Origin: Oikopleura dioica
Lineage: Eukaryota > Chordata > Appendicularia > Copelata > Oikopleuridae
Assembly: GCA_907165135.1 (NCBI GenBank)
Contig: OU015566.1
Location: 4,218,501-4,282,500 of the forward strand
Direction of reading: 5' to 3'
DNA length: 64,000 nucleotides
Under the pieces are notes generated by a model. It searched no databases and was not told where the DNA came from. It saw only the letters and a program-made list of their open reading frames with translations. Both the position numbers and the translations under genes were made by a program. Of this stretch, positions 53,618 to 63,673 are shown one piece after another (position 1 is the stretch's first letter; each line of letters begins with the position of its first letter).

Positions 53618-54476
53618 CTCTTTTCGCCGCAAATCTCTAGAAAGATTCCTTATCAGGAAAAAATCTTGATCGCGAAAAATCAGAAAAACCGGCGCTAGAG
53701 CTCCCTCAAACGCGCGGCACATTGCGTAAAGTCCGCGCGTATTTTTCAATTTTATTTTTGCGATTTCAAGCTTTACTTAATCTAATAAATCGAAATTCCT
53801 CATCTTGTGAAGTCCAATAAAATTTAATCAAAACATTTTCGGCTTATGTATCCAAGAGTTTTTGGAAAATCATTGTTTCAAAAATGTGTTTTTCTCCAAT
53901 CTTTTTTTTCTGATTTTTTTCACAATATAAATTTTTCTGATAATCATTTTATTTATTTTATTATGTAATTTAATATATAAAATGGGATCCATATTTTAAA
54001 AAATATGCCAATTATGATTTAGTTTCAGCTATCATTATTTCTTTCATAAAATTATATTATGGCTATTAGAATAAAAAACATTTTTATAATTTATTTTTTA
54101 CGAAATGATTTAACTTAATAATTGACGATCATCAAATTTAGCCGGCCTGATAAGCATCGGGATTTTAAAATGGGATTAATGGGATTTGTAGTTCAATATA
54201 TAAATTCCATGAATTTTTAGACAGATTTTTCAGCGAGAGTACTTTTGATGAATCATCCTATTTTCGCGAAGAACCGTTCTGAAAACGATGAAAAACCAAG
54301 GTTCACTGGAAAAATGCTCTTGCATACTGCGATCAATTGGGATTATCCCGGTCTGCTTCGTAGCTGATCACGTCATTATACCAATTTCACTCTTCATTTG
54401 ATCAAACTGACATTAGAGCGTGTTGCAGTCTTATCCGATTACATTCTGTTATGTCTGCGTCAACTCTTTTCGATGT
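53618..54476. other. Intergenic, AT-rich, between divergent genes
   Basis: Promoter side of the fucosyltransferase gene. An acceptor (CTAG) near 53,636, 19 nt upstream of its ATG, fits trans-splicing. No other gene or repeat recognised. Confidence 0.4.
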
Positions 54477-54483
54477 TATATAA
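54477..54483 (+). promoter_or_regulatory. TATA box of the 73-aa secreted protein gene
   Basis: TATATAA, 54 bp upstream of the ATG at 54,537. Confidence 0.55.
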
Positions 54484-54536
54484 ATCGAATTCCCTTCCCA
54501 GAGTCTACCAATTTACACTTCGCAGAAAAAGGGAAA

Positions 54537-54801
54537 ATGAATTTGATCAATTTTTTGTTCAGTTTTTCGGGTATATTCGCCATGGAATTGATTACCAGAG
54601 ACGGGGGCTTTTCGGATCATGATCTCGTCGATCTTGAAGGAACCTATCGCTTTATGCCTTCTTTATCAACCCTTCGCTTCACAGGTTTTATCCTATTTTT
54701 TTCGTTTTTTTAACAATTCGTTTTTAGTCGCTCAAAGATGCTTGATGATACCGACCTGTCGAATGTCAATGATGAAATCTCTTCAAAATCGATGGAAATA
54801 A
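54537..54801 (+). CDS. Small secreted protein (73 aa, two exons)
   Basis: Exons 54537-54684 and 54728-54801 join in frame through a 43-bp GT-AG intron. The N-terminus MNLINFLFSFSGIFAMELIT is a signal peptide. The mature part is acidic (DGGFSDHDLVDLEGTYRF), then basic with two cysteines (VAQRCLMIPTCRMS) and a KSLQNRWK end. A TATA box lies 54 bp upstream, and AATAAA directly at the stop. It converges on the 3' end of the channel gene, leaving about 50 bp between them. No family recognised; a secreted signalling peptide is possible. Confidence 0.55.
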
Positions 54802-54857
54802 AAAAAAACCAACAATAAATATCGTCAAAACACAAATTTGAAATTTATTTTAAAAAA

Positions 54858-56896
54858 TCAAATTTTTTTGACATGAATTTGGACATTACTTTTTTGTCCA
54901 TCTCGCATTGAAAATAGGACTTTATTCTTCTTTCTCCTTCGTGAAATTTTCTTGAAAAAAAATTTTTTTGTGTTTATTTTTTTGAAATTTTTTTTTGTAT
55001 TTTTTTTTCGAATTTTTTTTTTTTGAATTTTACCTTGATCGCCTTTTTGATGCAAAAAATCAGCCCCTGTCCGATCTCCACCATCGTCAGTCCCAAGAAC
55101 AAGGTCAGCATTCCGCCAATATCCGCCATGAGATCTTCAATCTTGTATTTTGGGATTTCGACGTTTTTATCGTAAGGGGGCTTTTTTAGATCCAAATTGA
55201 TGCTCACAAGAGACATGCCTGGTTCATCGATTGAGACTAGTTCCGTGTCTTCTGGGTTGATTTTCACAGCTAAAAAGATGAAATTATGGAGGTCGACCCC
55301 CTTAAAATTACGACCTGTTTTTGAAAACATGACGCTGTTGAGGCTCTCCGGCCCCTTATATCGAATTGTTTCTACATGCTTTTTGAATGTATGACATTTT
55401 TTCTTGCATTTCTAAAGTTTCAAAATCAAAATCGCTTTTTCGGCCCGAAAAAAGCTTGCCTTGTCCGGTTCAGCTCTGGAAACAAAGCTGATGCATCTGG
55501 CATGATCGCTAAAAGTACAATATCTTCCATCAACAGTTCGATTTCGCCGCTTTTCCCATTGATAAACCGAGTCAAATTGGCTAAGATAATTGGGCAGGCA
55601 CTTGCAGGTCCGGATGATTTTCTCGATCATTCCCATGTGAATGCATTTTGAATGATCTTGAAATGAAATATTTTGAGTTTTTCGATTGCTTACCGTAAAT
55701 TTGTTTTGTTTTGCTTTCTGAGATGCATTCGGAAAAGGGATGTCCCAGGAGCTCGATTTCCGTGGTGACTACTTTCAGGACAGGGATTAGATCTTCTGTC
55801 ATTGCATATGTATTTGATGATGCGTATTCTTCGTCGTCATGGGCAAGTTGGAGGAACAGAGGCCACTTGATAGCGCTCCAACCCTTTGAAAATATAAGAA
55901 TGACTCAATACTGTGACAGATCCCAGAGTCGACCTCTCGCGCATGATCCCATTTTCGGACCAAATTTCGGGTCAATTTTCTGGGCAAAATTTTTGGGCGA
56001 AATTATTGGGTCAAATTTTCGGGGAAATTTTTCGGGTCAAAAATTTCGGGTCAAATTCTTTCAGGCCAAATTTTCGGGCCAAACTTTCGGGCAAATTTTT
56101 TCGGGCCAAAAATTTCGGGCCAAATTTTTTCAGACCAAGTTTTCGGGCAAAATTTTTTCGGGCCAAATTTTCGGGTCAAAATTGCAACTGAAAACTTACA
56201 TTTGTCACATCTGTTCGGTTAAAAGCAAGAGTAAGTCGCACATTACTCCAGTATTTCAGCGTCCTATAATTTTCGTTAAGAAAATCGAACAATCCATATT
56301 ACTCGGAAAAGCTCTTCTCAAATTCTTCCATTGATTTACTGTCTCCAGTCTGGAGGAAGTAATGCTGCCAAAGAGCTTCAGTTACATTCAGCTAAATAAC
56401 GCTGATTCGTTGAAATCAAGGAGGACTCACAGCGATGCAAGAGCCGTGGAAGGTTTGAACTTGGCGCCAAAATGTTCGGCAGTCGAAAAGCTCAATTTTG
56501 CATGTCGCGATGAAGTATTCCGGCGTTGTGGAGCTGATGAATTCTCGAAGATCAATACTGTCAAGCATTGTCCAGTTCAAATTTCTGGACAATTTAATCG
56601 TCGAAATATTAAAATCCGCCTCGTGATGATGTCTTCTCGCCGCGTACATATTCACTGACTTTCCGTAAAACTCGTCAAGCGCTAGTTTTGGCAAATAAGG
56701 GTAATTCTCTTTGATTTTCTTGCGAGAGTGAAGACTGGAAGAGCAAATTTGGAGCTTGGGAAAACGAGCGTCAGCTTCGCCAGTTTGCTTGACGAAGCTG
56801 GTCCGGTAGCGGAGGTATTTTCGAACTTGGCTGGCGCCCATTGTGATGCCTTGGAAAATCAGGACGAAATAGGTCGCGCTTTTTGGGATGAAATTC
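54858..56896 (-). CDS. DEG/ENaC-ASIC family sodium channel subunit
   Basis: This is a two-membrane-segment cation channel subunit of the degenerin/ENaC/ASIC family. Exons on the minus strand: about 56,896-56,431 (YFVLIFQGITMGASQ as the end of M1, VRKYLRYRTSF, FPKLQICSSS matching the family FPxxTIC, LFDCRTFW...HGSCIA), about 56,395-56,195 (split by a roughly 40-bp intron), about 55,885-55,692, and about 55,655-55,480 (CIHMGMIEKIIRTCKCLPNY, the palm/thumb cysteines), followed by exons ending about 54,975. The last major exon carries DIGGMLTLFLGLTMVEIGQG, the M2 pore region; the usual GLFLGxS filter is LFLGLT here. The very C-terminus (basic, Lys-rich) and the N-terminus before M1 are not resolved; the first exon abuts a family A foldback at 56,897. 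Ligand or gating stimulus unknown. Confidence 0.75.
55940..56180. repeat. AAATTTTCGGG(C/T)CAAA tandem array in a channel-gene intron
   Basis: About 14 irregular copies of a 16-19-nt unit such as AAATTTTCGGGCCAAA. All copies have the same orientation, and the array fills the intron between 55,890 and 56,195. Confidence 0.75.
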
Positions 56897-57048
56897 GGGG
56901 AGTTGTCTGGAACCAACAAAAAATTTCGACAAATTTTGCGCTGAAATTTTTAACCAATCAGAAGGCTGGATTCGGCAAACCGGCAAATCAGCAGCCAAGG
57001 AGCCGCCCACGCAAAATTTATCGAATTATTTTGTCGGTTCCAGACAGC
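56897..57048. repeat. Foldback MITE, family A, complete copy
   Basis: Left GTTGTCTGGAACCAACAAAA, right its inverse ending TGTCGGTTCCAGACAGC, with AACCAATCAGAAGGCTGGAT and AACCGGCAAATCAGCAGCCA in the middle. It touches the first recognised exon of the channel gene. Confidence 0.8.
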
Positions 57049-58415
57049 ATCCTTGAAATTTGACGTTGATAATTGATATTTTTTTTTCAAATTAACCAAT
57101 TATTTATTTTGAAAATATTAAAAAAATATGTCGATCCCATCACAAACTAGTATTCTCCGCACCTTCGAAACTCCTTTCATTTGCTATAAAAACATTTCTG
57201 ATATTCTTCAACAACTGACCCTTCATCATTATTTCGAGCTGGTTTTATACAAGGCTTCTTGTCAAGAATGAAGACAATCGTGAAGAAATCTGTCAACGCG
57301 TATCAAATCGGATAAAAAAAAGAGAAAAAAATACTCATCGATGATTTCACAATCTTAAATAAGGGAAGCCCCGCTGAGATTTCTCGAGATCAACTCAGCG
57401 GGAGACTTGATCTTACTTTTTGTTTTTTTTCAACAATTGTTTTTTCCAAGCAAAACCTTAAAAGAAATTCTTTTTTTTTTGAGGAAGCAAAATTAATCGA
57501 GAAAAAATGTGAGAATTTTCTTCAAATTTTGGACCAATCAGATTTCCGAGTAAGGCCGGTTGGCCAATCAGATTTCAGTCAGGTGTTTTTTTGGAATAAT
57601 TGAATTATTGGTCGCATATTTTTCTCTTTTCCTTCCCGCTATTCAAAAAAATTAGGGTGTGTGAAACGATGGCTATGCCCTTAATTTTTGGCCGTTGAAA
57701 AAGTTATTATATGCGATTGAGTAAGACTTAGATATTCCTCCCGCGCCTAAGTGAAACAAAAATCGATCCCTCTCGAGGCCGAAAAGGAACTGATTCTGAT
57801 CCCTCCTTGCCTTTTTTTTCCCAACTTATTACCAAAAAAAAATAGAGAAAAAATGAGCAAATCCGCTTGTTGAACAATGATCAATACTTTTTCAAGCGCT
57901 GGGTTGAGGCTAATTAAGACAGAGACACTACATGTAGATAAAGCTTTGTTTACTTTTTTTCTTCAAAGAAACAGCTCCTTGGACAGGATTTGATTAGGAG
58001 CTGAAGAGACACATGATTTGTGGACTTTTTGAAACTTTTTAACAGAATGAAAAAAAAATTTAACTGATCATTTTTAACCGAGTTTTTTGACGGAGAGACA
58101 CCCTTATTTTTATGAGAAAAACTGCTGAGCTAATTATTAAATTAATATAAAATATATATTAAATATTTTATATATTAAAATCAAATTAATTAGATCTTCG
58201 TTGAGCCTTCCCGATCGGGCATAATTTAAGGGTACAGGGTTCAAAATCGACCCCTTTTTAACAATTTATTTTCAGCCGGAAATAAGGGTATATCTATATT
58301 TACTCTTCATAAGGCCAATTATCTGTTATAAAAATTGTTAAAAAAGAAAATTTTATTTAAAAAACAATCATTAAATTTTTGCTGTTTTAGACATCGAAAC
58401 GATGGATCGTAGTTT
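57049..58415. other. Intergenic, AT-rich, no recognised gene
   Basis: Contains a GCTGAGATTTCTCGAGATCA...ACTCAGCGGG hairpin near 57,370-57,400 and scattered TTAAGGGT/ACCCTTAT-like ends. No coding region recognised. Confidence 0.4.
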
Positions 58416-58632
58416 ATGGATGAGGAAGCAATAGAGAGCGCCTTTACGAACCAAACATCGCAATCATCATCCAGCAAACTTGATCGAGGGAACAAACGAC
58501 TCAACCTTTTAAGCATTCTAGGCAGGGTCCGAATTTAAAAACCTTTTTGAATAATTTCAGCAAAGTGATCTTAAAATACCCCATTTCGCAATCTTCAAAA
58601 ATGCTCTTTCAGTCAGAACAAAATCAGAATGA
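58416..58632 (+). CDS. Tentative small protein (60 aa, two exons)
   Basis: Exon 58416-58526 (MDEEAIESAFTNQTSQSSSS...) and exon 58561-58632 (QSDLKIPHFAIFKNALSV...) join in frame by a 34-bp GT-AG intron. An alternative acceptor in the second exon leads into another open stretch (MILDFIREDDSNQEDFSD... to about 58,756). Polar, with no signal peptide and no known domain. Confidence 0.3.
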
Positions 58633-58799
58633 TCCTTGATTTTATAAGAGAAGACGATAGTAATCAAGAGGATTTTTCTGATCGAGAAACGCCGACTAAA
58701 ATTGCTGAAAAAGAACATGCTTTTGGACCAACTCATATCAAATTCAAAGGATAAGAGTCTCACAAAATGTTTCAAATAAGCCCTTGATACCCTTATTTA

Positions 58800-59114
58800 G
58801 GGGTGGTGTCCCGAATCGACAAAAATCTCGACAAATTGTTGGAGGTGTCTGGAGCCGACAAAAAAATTTCGGAAAATTTTGCAGGGAAATTTTGAACCAA
58901 TCAGAATCCCGGATTCGGCTAACTGGCCAATCAGCAGCCGAGTAATCGCCCACGCAAAATTTGTCCAAATTTTTCGTCGGTTCCTGACACCAACCGACAA
59001 ACTTTGCGTTGGCGGCTACTCGGCTGCTTATTGGCCGGCTAGCCGAATCCGGTCTTCTGATTGGCTGAAATTTTCGCGAAAAATTTGTCCGGATTTTTCG
59101 TCGGTTCCTGACAT
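58800..59114. repeat. Cluster of family A foldback MITEs
   Basis: A left-end fragment (58,803-58,840), a complete copy (58,843-58,991) and a second copy in inverse arrangement (58,990-59,114) sharing the terminal GGTTCCTGACACC. Each has the GCCGAATCCGG and CTGATTGGC core motifs and TIRs of GTGTCnGGAnCCGACAAAAA type. Confidence 0.75.
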
Positions 59115-59302
59115 CTTCCCCTTATACTCTTTTTTTGAATCAATAATTTCCCTCGACAGCTGTTTTGTCCACTACAGTTCCTCCGTTAGCCCTTTTTCCA
59201 TTCGCTGTCTGTCATTAATGATTCGCCTCGATTTAATAATTTACGAACATCGCGACATCAATCCTCAATATGCCATAAACGGTCACTGGCTTATTTTTTC
59301 TC

Positions 59303-59991
59303 ATGTTTTCGGACCTCTACGAAGCCTTTCTTTTCGCGCTTTTTGTCATCATCGCTATCATCTCATTCTTTGCCTGGCGCTGTGCGAAGAGACAGCGCGA
59401 TTTCGACTTTGAGACATTTGTCGACGAACCGAGAAATTCTACGAACAGGTTACCATCAAGCAAAAGTCAATTTTTTCCGTTCTTACAAAGCCGCCTGCGG
59501 CTTCGCGCCAGAAAGGGCCTGATAAGCCGCAAAAATGCGGTTTTTTCTGTCTTCAACAAAAAGATCGAGAAGCCGCTTGCGGCTTCGAGCTAAAAAGAAT
59601 GTAAAGCCGCGCTTAAATGCGACTAAAAGCTTTAAAATAGATAAAGCCGGAAAGAGCGCGGCTCTTTTTCAGAATTTTCACGCGGCTTTTTTGTCTTTCA
59701 TTAATAAGATCAAAAAAGCCGCGCGAAATCGCGGCTTATCTCTTATTTTTCAGATCAAAGCCGCAAGCGGCTTTTTGGTGTCCGTTTTTTTGAAAATGAT
59801 TTAGACCCCGCCACTTTGGAACAATAAATGAAGCCATGTATCAAACTGACGATGAATCCAAGAAAAAATCAAGGTAGATATTTATCCTCAAAAGTCTCAG
59901 GAATCCTCTTTTTAGAGCAAATGCTGAACAAATTGAACAGTGCGATACAAGGCGGATGACAAAACGGGGCATTTACGAAACGAGAATTTAG
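59303..59991 (+). CDS. Small single-pass membrane protein (96 aa, three exons)
   Basis: Exons 59303-59448, 59805-59873 and 59916-59991 close in frame. The N-terminus MFSDLYEAFLFALFVIIAII runs into a membrane segment, followed by the stop-transfer-like WRCAKRQRDFD, then a polar, charged cytoplasmic-type tail (EPRNSTNR-PRHFGTINEAMY...DESKKKS, ending GIYETRI). There is no signal cleavage motif. The first intron (356 bp) carries the GCCGC hairpin cluster; the second is 42 bp. No family recognised. Confidence 0.6.
59485..59780. repeat. GCCGC/GCGGC hairpin array in a 356-bp intron
   Basis: At least six palindromes of the form AAGCCGCnnGCGGCTT, such as AGCCGCCTGCGGCTTCGCG, GAAGCCGCTTGCGGCTTC, AAAAGCCGCGCGAAATCGCG and AAAGCCGCAAGCGGCTTTTT, are strung together. 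The units match the FoxA intron 1 cluster. Confidence 0.75.
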
Positions 59992-60250
59992 TCCCTTATT
60001 TTTACTGTTAACGAATTATACTGTTTATTATGCAAATATACTTTATTTAATCGAAAGAGCCCTTTTTCAAGTCTGAAATTTCGGATAAAAATCGGGTGAG
60101 ATTGGAATTTTTCGTCGTAGATTTTCATTAATAAATTCAGAAAGCAGACGGAAAATTGAGCTTTTTTGATTTTGAATGGAATTCAGCCGGAATTCTCTTT
60201 CCATTTTCATAGGATGACATCCTCACTGAGCATATGACGTTTTACCTCTG
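59992..60250. other. Short intergenic gap
   Basis: AT-rich, with no feature other than the promoter of the next gene at its right end. Confidence 0.35.
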
Positions 60251-60257
60251 TATATAA
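60251..60257 (+). promoter_or_regulatory. TATA box of the secreted peptide gene at 60,311
   Basis: TATATAA, 54 bp upstream of the start codon, the same spacing as in the 54,537 gene. Confidence 0.55.
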
Positions 60258-60310
60258 TTGATCCAAACAGAGGATGATTTACATTTTCTCTCCGACAAAA
60301 ACTTTTCATC

Positions 60311-60529
60311 ATGGTCAAAATGATTTCTCTTTTGTTTTTTGTCGAAGCTGTTTTTGGATTTTTAACAAGATCTTCGATCGACTCAATCTATCGAGGACAG
60401 CGTCAAACGGTAGGATTTTTTGATAAATTCGATTCGAAAAAACTTTTTAGCAGTCGACGTCTCGACCATCAAAACTCCGAAGAAGAAATATTCGAACATG
60501 GATTCCCGGTTTTATCGGCAACGAAATGA
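60311..60529 (+). CDS. Small secreted peptide precursor (72 aa)
   Basis: A single frame starts MVKMISLLFFVEAVFG, a signal peptide. The rest contains possible prohormone-convertase sites (SKK at DSKKLFSS, SRR at SSRRLDHQ) that would release short peptides such as the segment between KK and RR, then an acidic tail (NSEEEIFEHGF) ending PVLSATK. No cysteines. A TATA box lies 54 bp upstream. Family unknown; a neu­ropeptide-like precursor is a reasonable guess only. Confidence 0.5.
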   Translation: MVKMISLLFFVEAVFGFLTRSSIDSIYRGQRQTVGFFDKFDSKKLFSSRRLDHQNSEEEIFEHGFPVLSATK

Positions 60530-60599
60530 GAATGACGAGATTTTCTGATTTTTCCAATCCTTTTTTGATGCTTTCAAACAAGTGATCATGTCGATTTTT

Positions 60600-60860
60600 C
60601 GGCTTAAACCAATTTATGAAAGTGCATATTTGATTACCAATAGGATTGCTTTATTTGGCCTATCAGCCAATCAAAAACCTTATCCACAAAATCACTTCCA
60701 TAAATTCGTTTTACCCAATTTTTCGGGGTAGAACCAATTTTTGGAACAGATTTTTCGGAAAGGGTTTGGATTTGCCGGTAGGCCAAATAAAGCAATCTTA
60801 TTGGTTATCCAAAAATTCACTTCAAAAATTGGTTTTACCCGAATTTTCGTATTTTCATCC
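60600..60860. repeat. Foldback elements, family C
   Basis: Two overlapping copies. One reads ATTACCAATAGGATTGCTTT, TTTGGCCTATCAGCCAATCA, CACTTCCATAAATTCGTTTT. The second reads TTTGCCGGTAGGCCAAATAA, AGCAATCTTATTGGTTATCC, CACTTCAAAAATTGGTTTTA. The core GGCCnnnnGGCCAAAT and CTTATTGG motifs are shared with 27,844 and 51,515. Confidence 0.6.
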
Positions 60861-62179
60861 TGCTTTTTTTGTTAAAAAATCTTATCTTGTTACCCTAACC
60901 CCTTTGATTAAAATAAAAACTGAAAAAAACAGCCGAGAAAACAGCCATATTTATAAGAAAAAATTGCTTTTGAAAGCTGAGGTCAATTAATATTAATAAT
61001 TCTTTACTTTCTGACACGAAGCAGTTAAAATTGTTCGAGGGTGCTAGTGTTGCTGATCAATTATGCAGACCGAAAAAGAATTGCCCCGATTGTGCGCAAA
61101 AAAAGTAGAGAAAAAAACGAAAGGAAAATGTCGGAGGCATCATCAATTTTGACGATTGTTACTTTGAGTCCAAAAAATAGAGAAAACAAAGAAAACAACG
61201 AAGAAACGAATGAAATTTTTCTGGATGATCAGTCTACTAGATACTATTGAAAGAGGTTCAAACAAGTTGTTTTTAACCAGATTACAGTTAACAATGAGTT
61301 CAGGCCGTGAACTTCACGGGATGAACTCGTGAAGAAACTACTTTTTGGTGAATTAAAAAAATTGGTCTTTCAGCAGAAAAATGTCGAAAAAAATCATTTA
61401 TCGACATTGACAATGTCACATTGTCGATCATGACAATGTCATTCAAAAAGATGACCACACAAATTTATTTCTCACAGAAACTTCTAAAATGAGATACATT
61501 GCAAGGAAAAGAAACTTTTAAGTAAGAGACAAAACTGCGACAAATTTCACCAAATTTTTGACAAATTTTTGACCAATCAGATAAATCTATTCGATCAAAT
61601 GGTTTTGTAAATAATTTATTTGTAATTTATTTATAAATTATTTGTCGCAAGTTTTTTGTCGCGATTTTTGTCGCAAATTTTTGTCGCAATTTTTTTTATC
61701 ATCGTGAAATTTTGTGTATTCGGGCAAACACCAAAGTTTTTCGCGTTTTGTCTGCTTTAACATTATAAAAGCGAATTAAAAATGCCAAAAATATATCTTA
61801 AAAATTTGCTGGTCTGAATGGCCTTTCAATTTTTGCCCGCAAACTAGCAATGAATAAATAATCACTTTTAACGCATCCTTTATAAGCAGTATTTAAAATT
61901 CGCGATAAAACCGATCGCGCAGCAAAAAATAACTCCAGTTTTTGGAATACGATACTTTTTGTTCTATTTTTTATTCATAAAATGGCGCATAACTTGAGCC
62001 TAGGTCAACATAAGTGGGATTCAAGACAAAACATGTTCAAGAGAGGGATCGAAAGTTCAGAAGAATCGAATAGGCAGCATTGTTTTTGGTTCAGAATTTT
62101 TAGCGATTTTCGTTAGGTCATTTTTTTATCAAAAAAATAAAGTCCCAATTTTTCGACCTTTTTTGAACCTAGCGTCAGT
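60861..62179. other. Intergenic, AT-rich
   Basis: Nothing coding recognised. A GACAATGTCACATTGTC palindrome lies near 61,408-61,440, and TTTGTCGCAATTTTT-like repeats at 61,530-61,700 pair with GCGACAAATTTCACC near 61,537, forming a further foldback. Confidence 0.4.
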
Positions 62180-62302
62180 ATGCGCCTTTTTGTCCTGATT
62201 GTCAGTTTGCTTTTTATGACTGTTGGAACTGGACTTATTCTCCTTAAAACGGCTCCAGCAACTGGTCTGGGTCCGTCTTCAATGTATAATTTGAACAAAA
62301 AG
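62180..62302 (+). CDS. First exon of a probable small secreted protein
   Basis: MRLFVLIVSLLFMTVGTG is a signal peptide, followed by LILLKTAPATGLGPSSMYNL and a GTACGC donor after AACAAAAAG. Later exon candidates (DFYQFDATAPDETTTEHQL near 62,590; a basic block near 63,073-63,157) could not be joined with certainty, so the gene is incomplete here. Confidence 0.35.
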
Positions 62303-63193
62303 GTACGCTTCTATAATAGACAATTTGTCTTTGAAAAAAAAAAACACAAAAAGAATAGCATTTGTACTTTTTTAACTGAAAGATCAAAGCTGAGTAAATG
62401 ATGCAATCTTCGTTGAAAATAAAAATATTCAGGATGTTTATTACAAAATATTCATTTTGAATAAGGGTCACATATGTCTTTCAGTTTCGAGCAAATGAAA
62501 GAATGATCATTGCAGCTTGATGAACTCCTATAAATTTTTAATAAAATGTCTCTTGAGTATTTTCGAACCTGTCTGACTGAATTTAGATTTTTATCAATTT
62601 GATGCAACTGCGCCGGATGAAACAACTACGGAGCATCAGTTAAAGAAGATTCCAAGAATACTGGTTTTTCCTACTAATTAGCTCTTTTTGACGCATTTTT
62701 TCCAAATTGGAAAAAATGGCATTATGCCAAAAGTGCACTTATCCCTTTTTATTCCGTGAATTCAAGTTCAACTGTAAATAGAGAGATCTTCAGAAAATCA
62801 AATTTGGAGAACAAGAATGCTGGTTCTGTTGGTTTACGCGTTGCTTTTTCAAAGCTAAAAGCTGTCAAAGTACGAAAGATCACTAGATTTCGAATATTTT
62901 TTATCTCAAATTAACTCATAAAGAAAATATATCATTGTGAAAATTCGAAAAATCTTTTATGGTTTTTCGTCCAATCAATATTTCAAGCTGCTAATAGTAG
63001 CTAAAATGACGATGAAAAATTTAGTAGAAATAAAATAAGAATCCGTCTTTCTTCAACCCTTTTTAATTCAGGTCGAGTTCAATTGCCTCAGGCGCCTCGA
63101 GCGAAAAGAAGATCAAGAGTAGACATGTATTTTGTTAGAAGCAGAAAAGCGGGGTAGAAACATGCAAAAGCACTTGTCATCGTTGGATTGTGG
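62303..63193. other. Unresolved region, possible later exons
   Basis: Holds exon-like blocks near 62,588-62,680 and 63,073-63,157 with acceptor-like AG ends, but the reading phase does not fit the 62,180 exon directly. Otherwise AT-rich without features. Confidence 0.3.
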
Positions 63194-63673
63194 TTATTGC
63201 TCAAGTTTGTAATCTTCGAGGACTTTCAAAAAGATCGGATAGCCCATCATAAATTCCAAAACACTGAGAGCAGTGTCCGTTTCCGTGTCGAGATTTCGGA
63301 AGATTTGGTTGACGTAGACCATGATGTTGTCCTCCGCTTTTTTCAGGTTGTGTTTTTGCGCTTGTGCTAGAAATTTTTAAGCAAAAAGAACGACGGGTTT
63401 GGCTACCTTTCAAAAAATTTGTGATTTCGATGACGACAATCGTCTGATCCTTATTTTGATCGATTTCGTTCAACAGATCGGAAAATTTTTGCCAAAAAGC
63501 GAGGAATTCTTCCTTGGAGATATTTCCGTCTGTCGTGTCCATTTTCCAGTATGTTGCGTAGTATTTCTTGAGTCAGATTTTAGGATTTATATTTTTGTTG
63601 GGATCATACCATTGCTTCAACGAAGGTTTCTTCTGAGACTTTTGTTGTTGACAGGGACTTAAATGTTTCCTTC
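63194..63673 (-). CDS. EF-hand calcium-binding protein, 5' end not resolved
   Basis: Exons on the minus strand: 63673-63610 (ETFKSLSTTKVSEETFVEAM), 63566-63407 (YYATYWKMDTTDGNISKEEF and SDLLNEIDQNKDQTI) and 63366-63194 (AQAQKHNLKKAEDNIMVYV...LEDYKLEQ), in frame with GT-AG introns of 40-43 bp. DTTDGNISKEEF is a near-canonical EF-hand loop and DQNKDQTIVVIE a second, weaker one, so the protein probably binds Ca2+. A phase-linked upstream exon must lie between 63,674 and the window edge or beyond. Closest general match is a calmodulin/sarcoplasmic-binding-type helix-loop-helix protein. Confidence 0.6.

Noticed and set aside
55913-56334. Plus-strand frames with repeated GPNFRAKF-type peptides as a repeat protein
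   Set aside because: They are translations of the AAATTTTCGGGCC tandem array inside a channel-gene intron on the other strand.
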